A stretch of 64,000 nucleotides of DNA, from assembly GCF_018598175.1 (NCBI RefSeq), contig NZ_JAHESE010000031.1:1-64000 (forward strand). The letters are read 5' to 3'. Below the pieces are notes generated by a model that made no database searches, had not been told where the DNA came from, and saw only the letters and a program-made list of their open reading frames with translations. Shown here one piece after another: positions 7,301 through 14,631 of the stretch. Every line of letters begins with the position of its first letter. Positions within the stretch are counted from its first letter, which is position 1. Both the position numbers and the translations under genes were made by a program. Origin of the DNA: Dawidia cretensis (GTDB taxonomy: Bacteria > Bacteroidota > Bacteroidia > Cytophagales > Cyclobacteriaceae).

Positions 7301-9671
7301 TGTTGGAAACCCCCGGCGTGGAGATCGGCACGGCCAGGCGGTTCTGCGGGCCGAGACGCATGTAGCCTTCTGCGTTGGCAGGGAAGGCAATGTTATGATC
7401 CGAGCCAATGCCCGAGAAGATCGGGTTGTCGATACCGGCGGTGGTAATGCGGTATGCACGGAAGATATTGTTACCGTACTCGTGCGCGATCAGCCAGTTC
7501 TCATTACCAGTGATGCGTTCGGTGCTCCGCGTAAAGAGTGTCACGTTTGACGCACGCAGGCCACCCGTCGGGAAGTTCAGCTTGATGTCGTAGAGCGAGT
7601 AGGCCAGGCGGTACGTACCTGTACCCGGAATCTCTTCGGTGGTAAAGATGTAGTATAACGTCTCGTCGCCGGGTACCGGAATGATCAGCGCTGCTTGCGA
7701 AGAGTTGCCGTTTAAGCCGCTGATGTTGGTGCCGACCACATCGAAGTCATGGTTCCAGACGGTGTTGCCATCGGTGAAAAAGATCACCTGGCCGTTGCGG
7801 TCGGAGATCGTGGAGGTTCCTTCCAGGGCGTCCATCACCGGGTTGCTAATGGCCTCGGGTGCTCCGGGCGGATTATCGAATACCGGGTTAAAGTCTATGC
7901 CTGCATTGTTACCAAAGTACCAGATGTTGGCACGTTGATCCTGTACGTTGTATTCTTTGATGTTTACGCCCGCGGAAGTCTGGCAGGCGCCGACGGTGGC
8001 CACCAGGAAATAATATCCGGCCGAGTCGGGCTGCAGCGTGGCCGTGGTGCCTGAAGACGGCGAGCCGATCGGGCCTGCAGGACCGTACCATTGCCAGCTT
8101 GGCGTTCCGCCGCTACCGGCGTTGATCTGTGCCGTCACGGTAAAGCGGTTACACGGGTTGACGCTGGAGGGCGGATTGGGGGGCAGGGGATTGGCCTTCG
8201 GGAACGGCAGCTCACAGCTACACGCGGTTGTGTCTTGCACCAGGCTGATCTGCGCGTCGAACGGTTGGATCGTTAACGGATGCTGAACGCTATCGACCTG
8301 ACCGTTCAGATAAGCTTTCATGGTTACCGTGTAGTCACCTTCATCCGGGTAGTTATATACCGGGCTCCATTCGCTGGAGGTGCCGCCATCGCCAAAGTTC
8401 CACACGAGGCTGTCTGCCTGCGGCTTGACGGTGGGGAAGAACGAAATGTTGGAATTGGCGCAGGTACCGTCAATCGTAAAGTCCAGCATCCAGTTGACGC
8501 TGTCAAACGGTGCGAACGACGGGAACTGATGGGCGCCGAAGTTGCCGGTAAAGATGCTGGCATCGTAGTCTACTTCAGACGCTACGGTGTCGGTATTGGT
8601 AAAGCCGCCTAACAGTGTGTTGCCACCGGAGGCATAGAGGTAATACAGCACGCTGTCGGGGCCCATCTGCAAGCCGAAGCTCGCCGTAGGAGCAGACGCC
8701 GTGAGGACGGATGCCGGCGTCGGGGGCGGTACGGCGTCGGGTTTCAAATCGTATTGGACGACGTCACCTGCGCCACCGGTGGTGCGCGATGCGTAGAGGT
8801 AGCGGCCGCTGCTGCTGAACTCAGTATCGTAGATGCCGTTGGCTGTCGGAGATGTGGAGTTAGGCACTGACGTAACGGCAAGTGTTGGCAGGGTTTGGGG
8901 CGCCGGGGCGACCCGGGCCGGCGGGAACGTGATGGTGGCCAGCTCGATGCTGCGGCCTGCTTCGCCCGGCGAGACGCCCAGGGTTTGCGTGGCCGGATGA
9001 TAGGAGAAGTTGACGGCATTGTTGATTGTACCCGCCGGCACCGGACCGATGTAGTTCACACCGAAGTTGTCAATTTTGACAAAGTGGTAGGTCGCTGATG
9101 CGGAAGCATGCAGCACCAGCCAGTAGCCGTTCGAGTTGGGATCAGGAAGCATGATCATGCCTTCGGACAGACCGGTAGGTAATCCCGTGATGGTGTTGTT
9201 CACGCTCTCCAGCTCGCCTAGCGGCGGTTGGCCGAAGGTGGTACCGTTGCCCATGGCAGTAGAGTCAAATAAGGCGTATTGCACGCCGCCAACGGCGGTG
9301 GCATAGAAGATGTAGTACTCGCCGGGGAACGAGGAATTTTTACAGACCGCCACCGATTGGTTGCGGGTGTTAATACCGCTCATCGGACCGCCTGGCGCGA
9401 CCTGGTGGGAGGCATCGATGACGTTCACGCCGTCGGTATAAAACAACAGCGTACCCGTGTACGGATCAGAGACGACCGCCGTACCACCGGCACCCGTGCC
9501 GAAAGGACCGGTGTAGCGGTTGGTGATGAGTGAAACGGAATTGTCGCCGCGGCTAAACCGTATGCCCCGGGTGCCAAAGTACCAGTTGTGCCCGGAAAAG
9601 TTCTGGGCATAGGTACCGGCGGGGATGACGGTGGCCAACAAGAAGATCAGTCGATAGAAATATTTGGTCAC
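4344..9671 (-). CDS. giant secreted PKD-domain protein with gliding-motility C-terminal domain
   Basis: A 1775-residue surface or extracellular protein, probably an adhesin. The signal peptide is MTKYFYRLIFLLATVIPAG, cleaved near AYA-type TYAQ. Two related WYFG-containing regions (about residues 28-400 and 580-940) look like repeated propeller-type modules with FYTDG motifs. Each is followed by a PKD domain containing WNFGDGG or WSFGDGG (about 400-475 and 955-1035). Serial Ig-like repeats rich in Gly, Pro and Thr occupy 1040-1680. The last 85 residues carry PNAFRP, IFNRWGEMVYES and WNGGY, the gliding-motility-associated/CHU_C domain used for type IX secretion. The divergent PorP/SprF gene is a typical partner. 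Long compared with most family members; ligand unknown. Confidence 0.88.
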   Translation of the reverse strand: MTKYFYRLIFLLATVIPAGTYAQNFSGHNWYFGTRGIRFSRGDNSVSLITNRYTGPFGTGAGGTAVVSDPYTGTLLFYTDGVNVIDASHQVAPGGPMSGINTRNQSVAVCKNSSFPGEYYIFYATAVGGVQYALFDSTAMGNGTTFGQPPLGELESVNNTITGLPTGLSEGMIMLPDPNSNGYWLVLHASASATYHFVKIDNFGVNYIGPVPAGTINNAVNFSYHPATQTLGVSPGEAGRSIELATITFPPARVAPAPQTLPTLAVTSVPNSTSPTANGIYDTEFSSSGRYLYASRTTGGAGDVVQYDLKPDAVPPPTPASVLTASAPTASFGLQMGPDSVLYYLYASGGNTLLGGFTNTDTVASEVDYDASIFTGNFGAHQFPSFAPFDSVNWMLDFTIDGTCANSNISFFPTVKPQADSLVWNFGDGGTSSEWSPVYNYPDEGDYTVTMKAYLNGQVDSVQHPLTIQPFDAQISLVQDTTACSCELPFPKANPLPPNPPSSVNPCNRFTVTAQINAGSGGTPSWQWYGPAGPIGSPSSGTTATLQPDSAGYYFLVATVGACQTSAGVNIKEYNVQDQRANIWYFGNNAGIDFNPVFDNPPGAPEAISNPVMDALEGTSTISDRNGQVIFFTDGNTVWNHDFDVVGTNISGLNGNSSQAALIIPVPGDETLYYIFTTEEIPGTGTYRLAYSLYDIKLNFPTGGLRASNVTLFTRSTERITGNENWLIAHEYGNNIFRAYRITTAGIDNPIFSGIGSDHNIAFPANAEGYMRLGPQNRLAVPISTPGVSNIVEVFDFIDSAGTVTNLRTINMNTTAGQAYGVEFGAGGNKLYVSLLGSPSKLYEYAFDSLGIPRQPSATPRMSDADYPQGLGAIVMGPDQQIYVAVKDQPALGVITVVPDTARASTFQIDAFPLVGGTVSRLGLPNFIQIISDAPQGPSIAHTGECLGSPTNFTGSGTDPIDVLTWSFGDGGGESGINLTEVEHTYANPGTYYVVLSISNRCIGPVAIMRDTVIINPLPPDPSTVLSLCQPPMVIDANPTDTPGLTYLWEDGQTTETLTISEARTYFVTVTSTATGCSVEGTIRVNPALVTINLGPDAIVCAAPNTGQTLNTNININNHQWSLNGANLGNSGPTQPVDFSAPGTFTYIVSYTDPNPPGCFARDTITFTVNQSPTVTLTSGGPIACAANTGQLTAVVTQSTNYFYSFTGPTAIPNGSSPITGPFTGLTPGTYTITVNDQASGCPAGATETINGIGTPTITDVNTTVCLTQPQQVTITSTTSPFSTADVYIIQDAGTGAAIGAPQNVPAAGLSFQTAQALPPGNYNITVYIGGAPPAGCPTGASITLNQGPQIPNASIDVSALCTTQQLTALPAGAVSYTWSSVPAGIAGTGQTIPVATVTPGQYAVTVLIDDGTNCPTNATANISIEPAFFPEILPYDPCTNPVILTGTVNSVQPPASYFYTWTGPPGSGISASGMQLVATVEGDYTLRVQNPTSGCFGNPDAVLEDVRLLGPLTVVIAPPTSPPCDNAPFTLVAQPSRDVLTYQWSLNSTDISGQTTAQLADQRAAGLYGVHVSDGRCDASATLQIFLAPASPGLMQDNFVICPDPGAPVNVQTATLYPGPGFASYDWYELVGTSESSLNFYDTAYIASAAGRYRVRLENQFGCETSDDAIVEVDCEPVISAPNAFRPTSGLNANQMFQVFTFYVSEENFQVYIFNRWGEMVYESSDLAFNWNGGYKNNAGQLMPAGTYTYVLKYKSEEENAPVREKRGGVLLLR

Positions 9672-9983
9672 GTTCCTCAGATTTTGAAGGGTTCGAACTT
9701 ACAAAGGGGTACAATAAATTGTCAAATGTAAAACGCTCAAGTTGTTTTAAAGTATACAATTTGGGTTAAATAATGCGTTAATGGAAATGCGCTTACCGGG
9801 ATTACCGCCGGTTGGCTGTCGGGTTGGGAAGGTGAGTTTCCGGGTGGCGTTTTGGATCTGATAAAACGTCCTGGTGTCGGCTTTTCCCGCCGGTAGTCAA
9901 CAATTAACGGTTAACCTGTAAGGGATAACGGATAACTTTTCATTAATTTGCCTCAAGTGCTTACTCTAAAAAGAACGTTTTTA
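9672..9983. other. 312-base divergent intergenic region
   Basis: Separates the giant secreted protein gene from the PorP/SprF gene. Near the rightward gene there are two imperfect -7 boxes, TAACTTTT (9933-9940) and TTAATTTG (9943-9950), each one base from consensus, without a convincing -33 element. On the other side a minus-strand TTGAC lies about 60 bases upstream of the start at 9671. I see no reading frame or long repeat here. Confidence 0.4.
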
Positions 9984-11027
9984 ATGTACAGGATCATCCT
10001 GCTCTCGTGCGCATTAATACTGGTGTTGGAAGGTGCGGTAACTGCTCAGGACCCCCAATTTTCGCAGTTTTATGCTGCGCCCCTTTACCTGAACCCCGCC
10101 CTGGCGGGCGCCACAAACCAGGCCCGTGCAGGCCTGAACTACCGCAACCAGTGGCCTTCGATCGATGCCAACTTCACCACCTTGTCGGCGTACTTCGACT
10201 ACTTTATCGAAGACTACAACAGTGGAATAGGGGTGATCTTGTCGCAGGACCGCGAAGGGCTTGCCGGCCTCCGGTCACTAAGCCTGGGCTTGCAGTATTC
10301 GTATGAGCTGTCGATTACCAAAGAGCTGGGCTTCCGGCCCGGTGTGCAGATCGGCATCTTTAACCGCGACGTAAACTTCGACAAGCTTACCTTTGGCGAT
10401 CAGTATGACCCCAGCACCGGTCAGCTCATCAGCCAGCAAACTGCGGAGACCTTCCAGACACAATCTGCCAGGACGTTTGTAGACCTGTCGTTCGGCGGTG
10501 TATTCTTCACCAAGAGCGCCTGGCTGGGGGTGTCAGCATGGCACCTGACCCAACCGAATCAAAGCCTGATCGGTGAAGAAAGCAAGCTGCCCGTGAAGTT
10601 GTCGCTGCACGGTGGCTTTAAGTTCTTTATGAAGCCCGGCACGACCGGCTCGGGCGTATATGCCCGCAAGGCCGAGCGCAGCATCTCGCCGGCGTTTCAG
10701 TATCGCCACCAGGGCGAATGGGACCAAATGGACCTCGGCTTGTACTTCACCTTCGAGCCGCTGGTGCTCGGTACGTGGTACCGTGGCGTGCCCTTCAAGA
10801 AGGTGGGCGACGCGGTGAACAACGAATCGATCGTGCTGCTGATCGGCTTTACGCAGATTGGTGCGAAGGATGCGATCAACATTGGTTACAGCTATGACTA
10901 CACGATTTCGAAGCTCGGCACCGGTAGTGGTGGAGCGCATGAATTCAGTCTCGTGTACACGTGGCCGATGCGGAACCCGCGGAAGCCGCCGAAGGATAAG
11001 CTGATGATTCCGTGCCCGGATTTTTAA
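9984..11027 (+). CDS. PorP/SprF family type IX secretion system outer membrane protein
   Basis: A 347-residue outer membrane protein of the PorP/SprF family, which helps deliver or anchor proteins carrying the gliding-type C-terminal domain at the cell surface. I start at the ATG at 9984 (MYRIILLSCALILVLEG), because this gives a clean signal peptide ending in TAQ; an upstream TTG at 9948 would add 12 residues before it. The mature protein begins QDPQFSQFYA and contains YLNPALAGA, both hallmark motifs of the family. Alternating hydrophobic strands fit a beta-barrel. It is divergent from the giant secreted protein, whose type IX C-terminal domain it may specifically serve. An intrinsic terminator follows directly. 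Confidence 0.92.
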   Translation: MYRIILLSCALILVLEGAVTAQDPQFSQFYAAPLYLNPALAGATNQARAGLNYRNQWPSIDANFTTLSAYFDYFIEDYNSGIGVILSQDREGLAGLRSLSLGLQYSYELSITKELGFRPGVQIGIFNRDVNFDKLTFGDQYDPSTGQLISQQTAETFQTQSARTFVDLSFGGVFFTKSAWLGVSAWHLTQPNQSLIGEESKLPVKLSLHGGFKFFMKPGTTGSGVYARKAERSISPAFQYRHQGEWDQMDLGLYFTFEPLVLGTWYRGVPFKKVGDAVNNESIVLLIGFTQIGAKDAINIGYSYDYTISKLGTGSGGAHEFSLVYTWPMRNPRKPPKDKLMIPCPDF

Positions 11028-11037
11028 ACACTTTATG

Positions 11038-11074
11038 AAAGCCGTCTCAGTTCGCTGTAGACGGCTTTTTTTTC
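11038..11074 (+). terminator. intrinsic terminator after PorP/SprF gene
   Basis: AAAGCCGTCT (11038-11047) pairs with AGACGGCTTT (11059-11068) around an 11-base loop, followed by eight consecutive T. It lies 10 bases after the stop codon. Confidence 0.92.
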
Positions 11075-11166
11075 CTTAGAGTAAACAAGTTTTCGGGTAA
11101 TAGGGGGTGATTCCAACCTAGCCCTTGTTAGGTGTAAAAATATTTTTAAAGTTTGACCCGTAAAAG

Positions 11167-11200
11167 TTTGCCATAAACCAAACTTTTCCGTTTAATTTTG
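11167..11200 (+). promoter_or_regulatory. candidate promoter of the arginine operon
   Basis: TAATTTTG at 11193-11200 matches the TAnnTTTG -7 consensus exactly. A TTTG at 11167-11170 could be the -33 element, although the 22-base spacer is slightly long. It predicts a transcript starting near 11206, about 150 bases before the arginine leader peptide and about 320 before the first enzyme gene. A small hairpin (AAGAAC/GTTCTT, 11327-11344) lies between promoter and leader peptide. Confidence 0.5.
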
Positions 11201-11357
11201 CATTTACGAATAACAAATAAATTAAAACTGAATGGGTTTCATCTAACGTTCACATTTAACGCTTGATAAGAAATTGAAAACATTGTTCACCATAGTATCT
11301 GCGGCCAAGGCTGCTCTCCAATCTTCAAGAACATTCCGGTTCTTAAACACTGTCTGC

Positions 11358-11402
11358 ATGGTGACCAGACGACCCCGACCCGTACGCTTCGCGCGGATCT
11401 GA
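11358..11402 (+). CDS. arginine-rich leader peptide of the arginine operon attenuator
   Basis: A 14-codon reading frame encoding MVTRRPRPVRFARI and ending in TGA. Five of its 14 residues are arginine, encoded by AGA, CGA, CGA, CGC and CGG, far above chance. It sits in the leader of the arginine biosynthesis operon and ends six bases before a segment that can pair as an antiterminator, with a terminator hairpin downstream. The layout is that of classical leader-peptide attenuation: ribosomes stalling for lack of charged Arg-tRNA would favour readthrough. No Shine-Dalgarno is visible, as for most genes here. Translation and function are inferred; the reading frame and codon content are directly visible. 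Confidence 0.75.
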   Translation: MVTRRPRPVRFARI

Positions 11403-11408
11403 TACCTC

Positions 11409-11468
11409 CATCACACAACATTTGGTTGATAGACGTGATGTCCGGGATATCACGCCTTTTGTGCTTTT
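11409..11468 (+). promoter_or_regulatory. arginine operon attenuator: antiterminator and terminator arms
   Basis: Segment 2, CATCAC at 11409-11414, can pair with GTGATG at 11435-11440 (antiterminator). The same GTGATG is also the 5' arm of the terminator stem CGTGATGT (11434-11441) with ATATCACG (11447-11454), loop CCGGG. The two structures exclude each other. A ribosome ending at the leader stop codon (11400-11402) would cover segment 2 and free the terminator; one stalled at the Arg codons would leave segment 2 free. Confidence 0.72.
11434..11468 (+). terminator. attenuator terminator hairpin in the arginine leader
   Basis: An eight-pair stem (one G-U) with loop CCGGG, followed by CC, TTTT, GTGC and TTTT. 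The broken T-tract makes it weaker than the other terminators here, as expected of a conditional one. It lies about 60 bases before the first structural gene. Confidence 0.65.
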
Positions 11469-11525
11469 AGGCACGTGCTTTTAAGCATTGGTGTTTTCAT
11501 CATTCAAATTTTAATCGCAATCACT

Positions 11526-12335
11526 TTGGAAAAGCATAATCTCATTGTCCGACTGGCAACAGTAGACGACAAACACTACGCAGAGACGATCGTTACGGAG
11601 ATGGCAGAATCTGCCAAGGCTCGTGGCACCGGTATCGCCAAGCGCTCGCCGGACTACATCGTTAAGAAAATGGAGGAGGGTAAGGCCGTCATTGCCCTGG
11701 CGCCGGATGGTACGTGGGCCGGTTTCTGTTATATCGAAGAATGGCAGCACGGGAAATACGTGGCCAACTCAGGCCTGATCGTATCACCTTCGTTCCGGAA
11801 GACGGGCGTTGCCACCGACATCAAGCGTACGGTGTTTGCGCTGTCCCGCAAGAAATATCCCGATGCGAAGATCTTTGGTCTGACGACTGGCCTGGCCGTG
11901 ATGAAGATCAACTCTGATCTCGGCTATGAGCCCGTAACGTATTCCGAGCTTACGACCGACGAGGAGTTCTGGAAAGGCTGCCAAAGCTGTGTGAACTACG
12001 AGATTCTGATGAGCAAGGGTCGTAAAAACTGTATGTGTACAGCGATGCTGTTCGACCCGGCAGAGGCTGAGGCGAAGCTGAAGGAGGCTGAAGCAAAACG
12101 TACTGCCGAGCAGACGGCAGAAGCTCCCAAAGCGGCGGAGACCCTGGTCACGCCGGAAGGCGAGCTGGTGACCACACACCGCCACCGCGAGTTCAAGGGC
12201 AACGCGAAGCTGTTCGAGCGATGGATGCGCTTCAAACAGTTTGTTTTGCTGAAGTCGTTCCGTAAGAAGGATGAGAAGAAGGACGACGGCAGTAAGGACA
12301 AGAAGTCGCTGTTGAGCTTTTTCTTCTTCTGGTAA
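11526..12335 (+). CDS. GNAT-family N-acetyltransferase, likely acylglutamate-forming enzyme of the arginine pathway
   Basis: A 269-residue GNAT acetyltransferase, first gene of the arginine operon. Position and the absence of argA or argJ suggest it makes the N-acylglutamate entering the pathway (inference). The acetyl-CoA-binding motif lies near residues 75-115 (GLIVSPSFRKTGVATDIKR); the conserved GLTTGLAVMKINSDLGYEPV follows at about 118-137. Cys pairs occur in CQSC and CMCTA, possibly a metal site. The last 80 residues are Glu/Ala/Lys-rich, end in a run of Lys/Asp and then LLSFFFFW, an unusual tail. I prefer the TTG at 11526 because the GTG at 11475 would add a hydrophobic stretch foreign to this family. 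Confidence 0.75.
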   Translation: MEKHNLIVRLATVDDKHYAETIVTEMAESAKARGTGIAKRSPDYIVKKMEEGKAVIALAPDGTWAGFCYIEEWQHGKYVANSGLIVSPSFRKTGVATDIKRTVFALSRKKYPDAKIFGLTTGLAVMKINSDLGYEPVTYSELTTDEEFWKGCQSCVNYEILMSKGRKNCMCTAMLFDPAEAEAKLKEAEAKRTAEQTAEAPKAAETLVTPEGELVTTHRHREFKGNAKLFERWMRFKQFVLLKSFRKKDEKKDDGSKDKKSLLSFFFFW

Positions 12336-12418
12336 GCAAGAAGACTATTTCGTAGAAACCTTAAACTTTAACATAACCAGCCGGAAGCTTGCAAGCCCAC
12401 GGCGCTTCAACCGGAGAG

Positions 12419-13624
12419 ATGAGCAAAAAGAAAGTCGTATTAGCGTTTAGCGGAGGATTGGATACCTCTTACTGTGTCAAGTACCTCGGCGAGGAAAAAG
12501 GATTTGAAGTACACACCATCACCGTGAACACGGGTGGTTTTAACGAGCAGGAAATCCAGGAGATCGAGACCCGCGCCCGTACCCTGGGTGTGGCTTCGCA
12601 CAAGACCGTCGACGAGACCCGCAACTATTACGATAAGGTTATACGCTACCTGGTGTATGGCAACATTCTGAAAAATAACACTTATCCACTCAGCGTAAGC
12701 GCGGAGCGGATGTCGCAAGCGCTGGCCGTAGCCACCTACGCCCGCGAGGTGAAGGCCGATGCCGTAGCACACGGCAGCACCGGCGCCGGCAACGACCAGG
12801 TTCGTTTTGATATGATCCTCAATATTCTCGTGCCCGGCATCGAGATCATCACGCCCATCCGCGAGCTGAAGCTTTCGCGCGAAGAGGAAATTGCGTACCT
12901 GCAGTCGAAAGGCGTGCAGATGAATTTTACCAAAGCCATGTACTCGGTCAACAAAGGCATCTGGGGTACATCGGTGGGTGGTAAAGAAACATTGAAGTCG
13001 CTCGGTACGCTTCCCGAAGAGGCATGGCCCACGCAAGTGACGCAAACCGGTACCGAGACCGTTACACTCGCCTTTGAAAAAGGCGAGCTGAAGAAAGTGA
13101 ACGACAAGGCGTTCGCACACCCTACTGAAGCAATTCAATATCTGCAAGGCATTGCCGGCCCGTACGGTATTGGCCGCGATATACACGTGGGCGATACCAT
13201 CATTGGTATCAAGGGCCGCGTGGGTTTTGAAGCCGCCGCACCCATGCTGGTGCTGAAAGGCCACCATGCCCTCGAGAAGCACGTGCTTACCAAATGGCAA
13301 CTGAGCTGGAAAGACCAGTTGGCGCAGTTCTACGGAAACTGGCTGCACGAAGGCCAGTACCTCGACCCCATCATGCGCGACATCGAAGCATTCCTGACCA
13401 ACTCGCAACAGCATGTTACCGGCACGGTGCAGATCCAACTGCATCCCTACCGCTACCAGGTACTGGGCATCGAGTCGGCGTACGACCTCATGTCGGCGAA
13501 GTTCGGCAAGTACGGCGAGATGAACCTCGGCTGGACCGGCGACGATGTGATTGGGTTCACGAAGATTTTCGGTAACCAGACGGCCATTTATCACCAGGTA
13601 AAAGCAGACGTCGATGGCCACTAA
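12419..13624 (+). CDS. argG: argininosuccinate synthase
   Basis: A 401-residue cytoplasmic ligase that condenses citrulline and aspartate with ATP to argininosuccinate, the seventh step of arginine synthesis. The N-terminal P-loop VVLAFSGGLDTSYC is the pyrophosphatase motif of the family, followed by the HGSTGAGNDQVRF stretch that binds citrulline and aspartate. The start at 12419 is chosen because it follows GGAGAG, one of the few good ribosome-binding sites in the window; an upstream TTG at 12389 would add ten residues that do not fit. The 3' end overlaps argC by 11 bases, indicating translational coupling. Length is normal. Confidence 0.96.
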   Translation: MSKKKVVLAFSGGLDTSYCVKYLGEEKGFEVHTITVNTGGFNEQEIQEIETRARTLGVASHKTVDETRNYYDKVIRYLVYGNILKNNTYPLSVSAERMSQALAVATYAREVKADAVAHGSTGAGNDQVRFDMILNILVPGIEIITPIRELKLSREEEIAYLQSKGVQMNFTKAMYSVNKGIWGTSVGGKETLKSLGTLPEEAWPTQVTQTGTETVTLAFEKGELKKVNDKAFAHPTEAIQYLQGIAGPYGIGRDIHVGDTIIGIKGRVGFEAAAPMLVLKGHHALEKHVLTKWQLSWKDQLAQFYGNWLHEGQYLDPIMRDIEAFLTNSQQHVTGTVQIQLHPYRYQVLGIESAYDLMSAKFGKYGEMNLGWTGDDVIGFTKIFGNQTAIYHQVKADVDGH

Positions 13625-14591
13625 GATCAAAGCAGGCATCGTCGGCGGTGCAGGCTATACCGGCGGCGAGACAATCCGCCTGCTGTTGAACCACCCGGAT
13701 GTAGCGCTGACATTTGTACACAGCCGCAGTAATGCCGGCAACCCGCTGTATTCGGCACACGCCGATCTGCGGGGTGATACCGAGCTGACGTTTACCGACT
13801 CCCTGGCGCATACAGTAGACGTTGTTTTCCTGTGCCTGGGCCACGGGGAGAGCAAGAAGTTTTTGCAAGAGAATCCTTTTCCGGCCAGTGTCAGGATCAT
13901 CGACCTGAGCCAGGACTTCCGACTGGGCGAGACGGTGGGCGACCGCACTTTTGTGTACGGTCTGCCCGAGTTAAATCGCGACGCCATTCGCCAGGCTTCC
14001 AATATTGCCAACCCCGGTTGTTTTGCCACGGCCATCCAGTTGGGCTTGCTGCCGCTCGCGAAGACGGGCGCGCTGGGCGAAGTATATGCCACGGGCATTA
14101 CGGGTTCTACCGGCGCCGGGCAGAAGCTGCAAGACACCACACACTTTACGTGGCGCGCCAACAACATCTCGGCCTATAAAACGCTTACGCATCAGCACCT
14201 GCGCGAGATCAAACGCTCGGTGGCCCAGCTGCAGCCGGACTTTGCCGCGGCCATCAACTTTGTGCCGTGGCGCGGTGACTTTGCGCGTGGCATCTTTGTG
14301 AGCTCGGTGATCTCGACGGCGTTGTCGCTGGAAGAAGTGATCAAGGTATACCGCGACTTTTACCAGGGCCATCCTTTCACCGTCGTGTACGACGACGTCG
14401 TGGACATGAAGCAGGTGGTGAACACCAACAAGTGCCTCGTGGGCCTCGAGAAGGAGGGCGACAAGGTGGTGGTACATACCGCAATCGACAACCTGTTGAA
14501 AGGCGCTTCGGGACACGCCGTGCAGAACATGAACCTGATGTTTGGTTTGGAAGAAACGGCCGGGCTGAAGCTGAAGAGCATCGCCTTCTGA
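13614..14591 (+). CDS. argC: N-acetyl-gamma-glutamyl-phosphate reductase
   Basis: A 325-residue NADPH-dependent reductase that converts N-acyl-glutamyl phosphate to the semialdehyde, the third arginine step. The N-terminal Rossmann motif reads GIVGGAGYTGGETIRLLLNH; the catalytic cysteine lies in ANPGCFATA (about residue 136), and the downstream TGSTGAGQ and GDFARGIF stretches are typical of ArgC. Length equals the short type found in Bacteroidota. It overlaps argG by 11 bases and is followed after 40 bases by argD. If the operon uses succinylated intermediates, this enzyme would act on N-succinylglutamyl phosphate instead; sequence alone does not decide. Confidence 0.95.
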   Translation: MATKIKAGIVGGAGYTGGETIRLLLNHPDVALTFVHSRSNAGNPLYSAHADLRGDTELTFTDSLAHTVDVVFLCLGHGESKKFLQENPFPASVRIIDLSQDFRLGETVGDRTFVYGLPELNRDAIRQASNIANPGCFATAIQLGLLPLAKTGALGEVYATGITGSTGAGQKLQDTTHFTWRANNISAYKTLTHQHLREIKRSVAQLQPDFAAAINFVPWRGDFARGIFVSSVISTALSLEEVIKVYRDFYQGHPFTVVYDDVVDMKQVVNTNKCLVGLEKEGDKVVVHTAIDNLLKGASGHAVQNMNLMFGLEETAGLKLKSIAF

Positions 14592-14631
14592 TGACTACAC
14601 ATTCTCTTACCTATTTACTTCTTACTGTGTC

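Noticed and set aside
12440-13639. 399-codon open frame antisense to argG
   Set aside because: Composition is a mirror of the real gene; no start context or domain logic, and argG is certain on the other strand.
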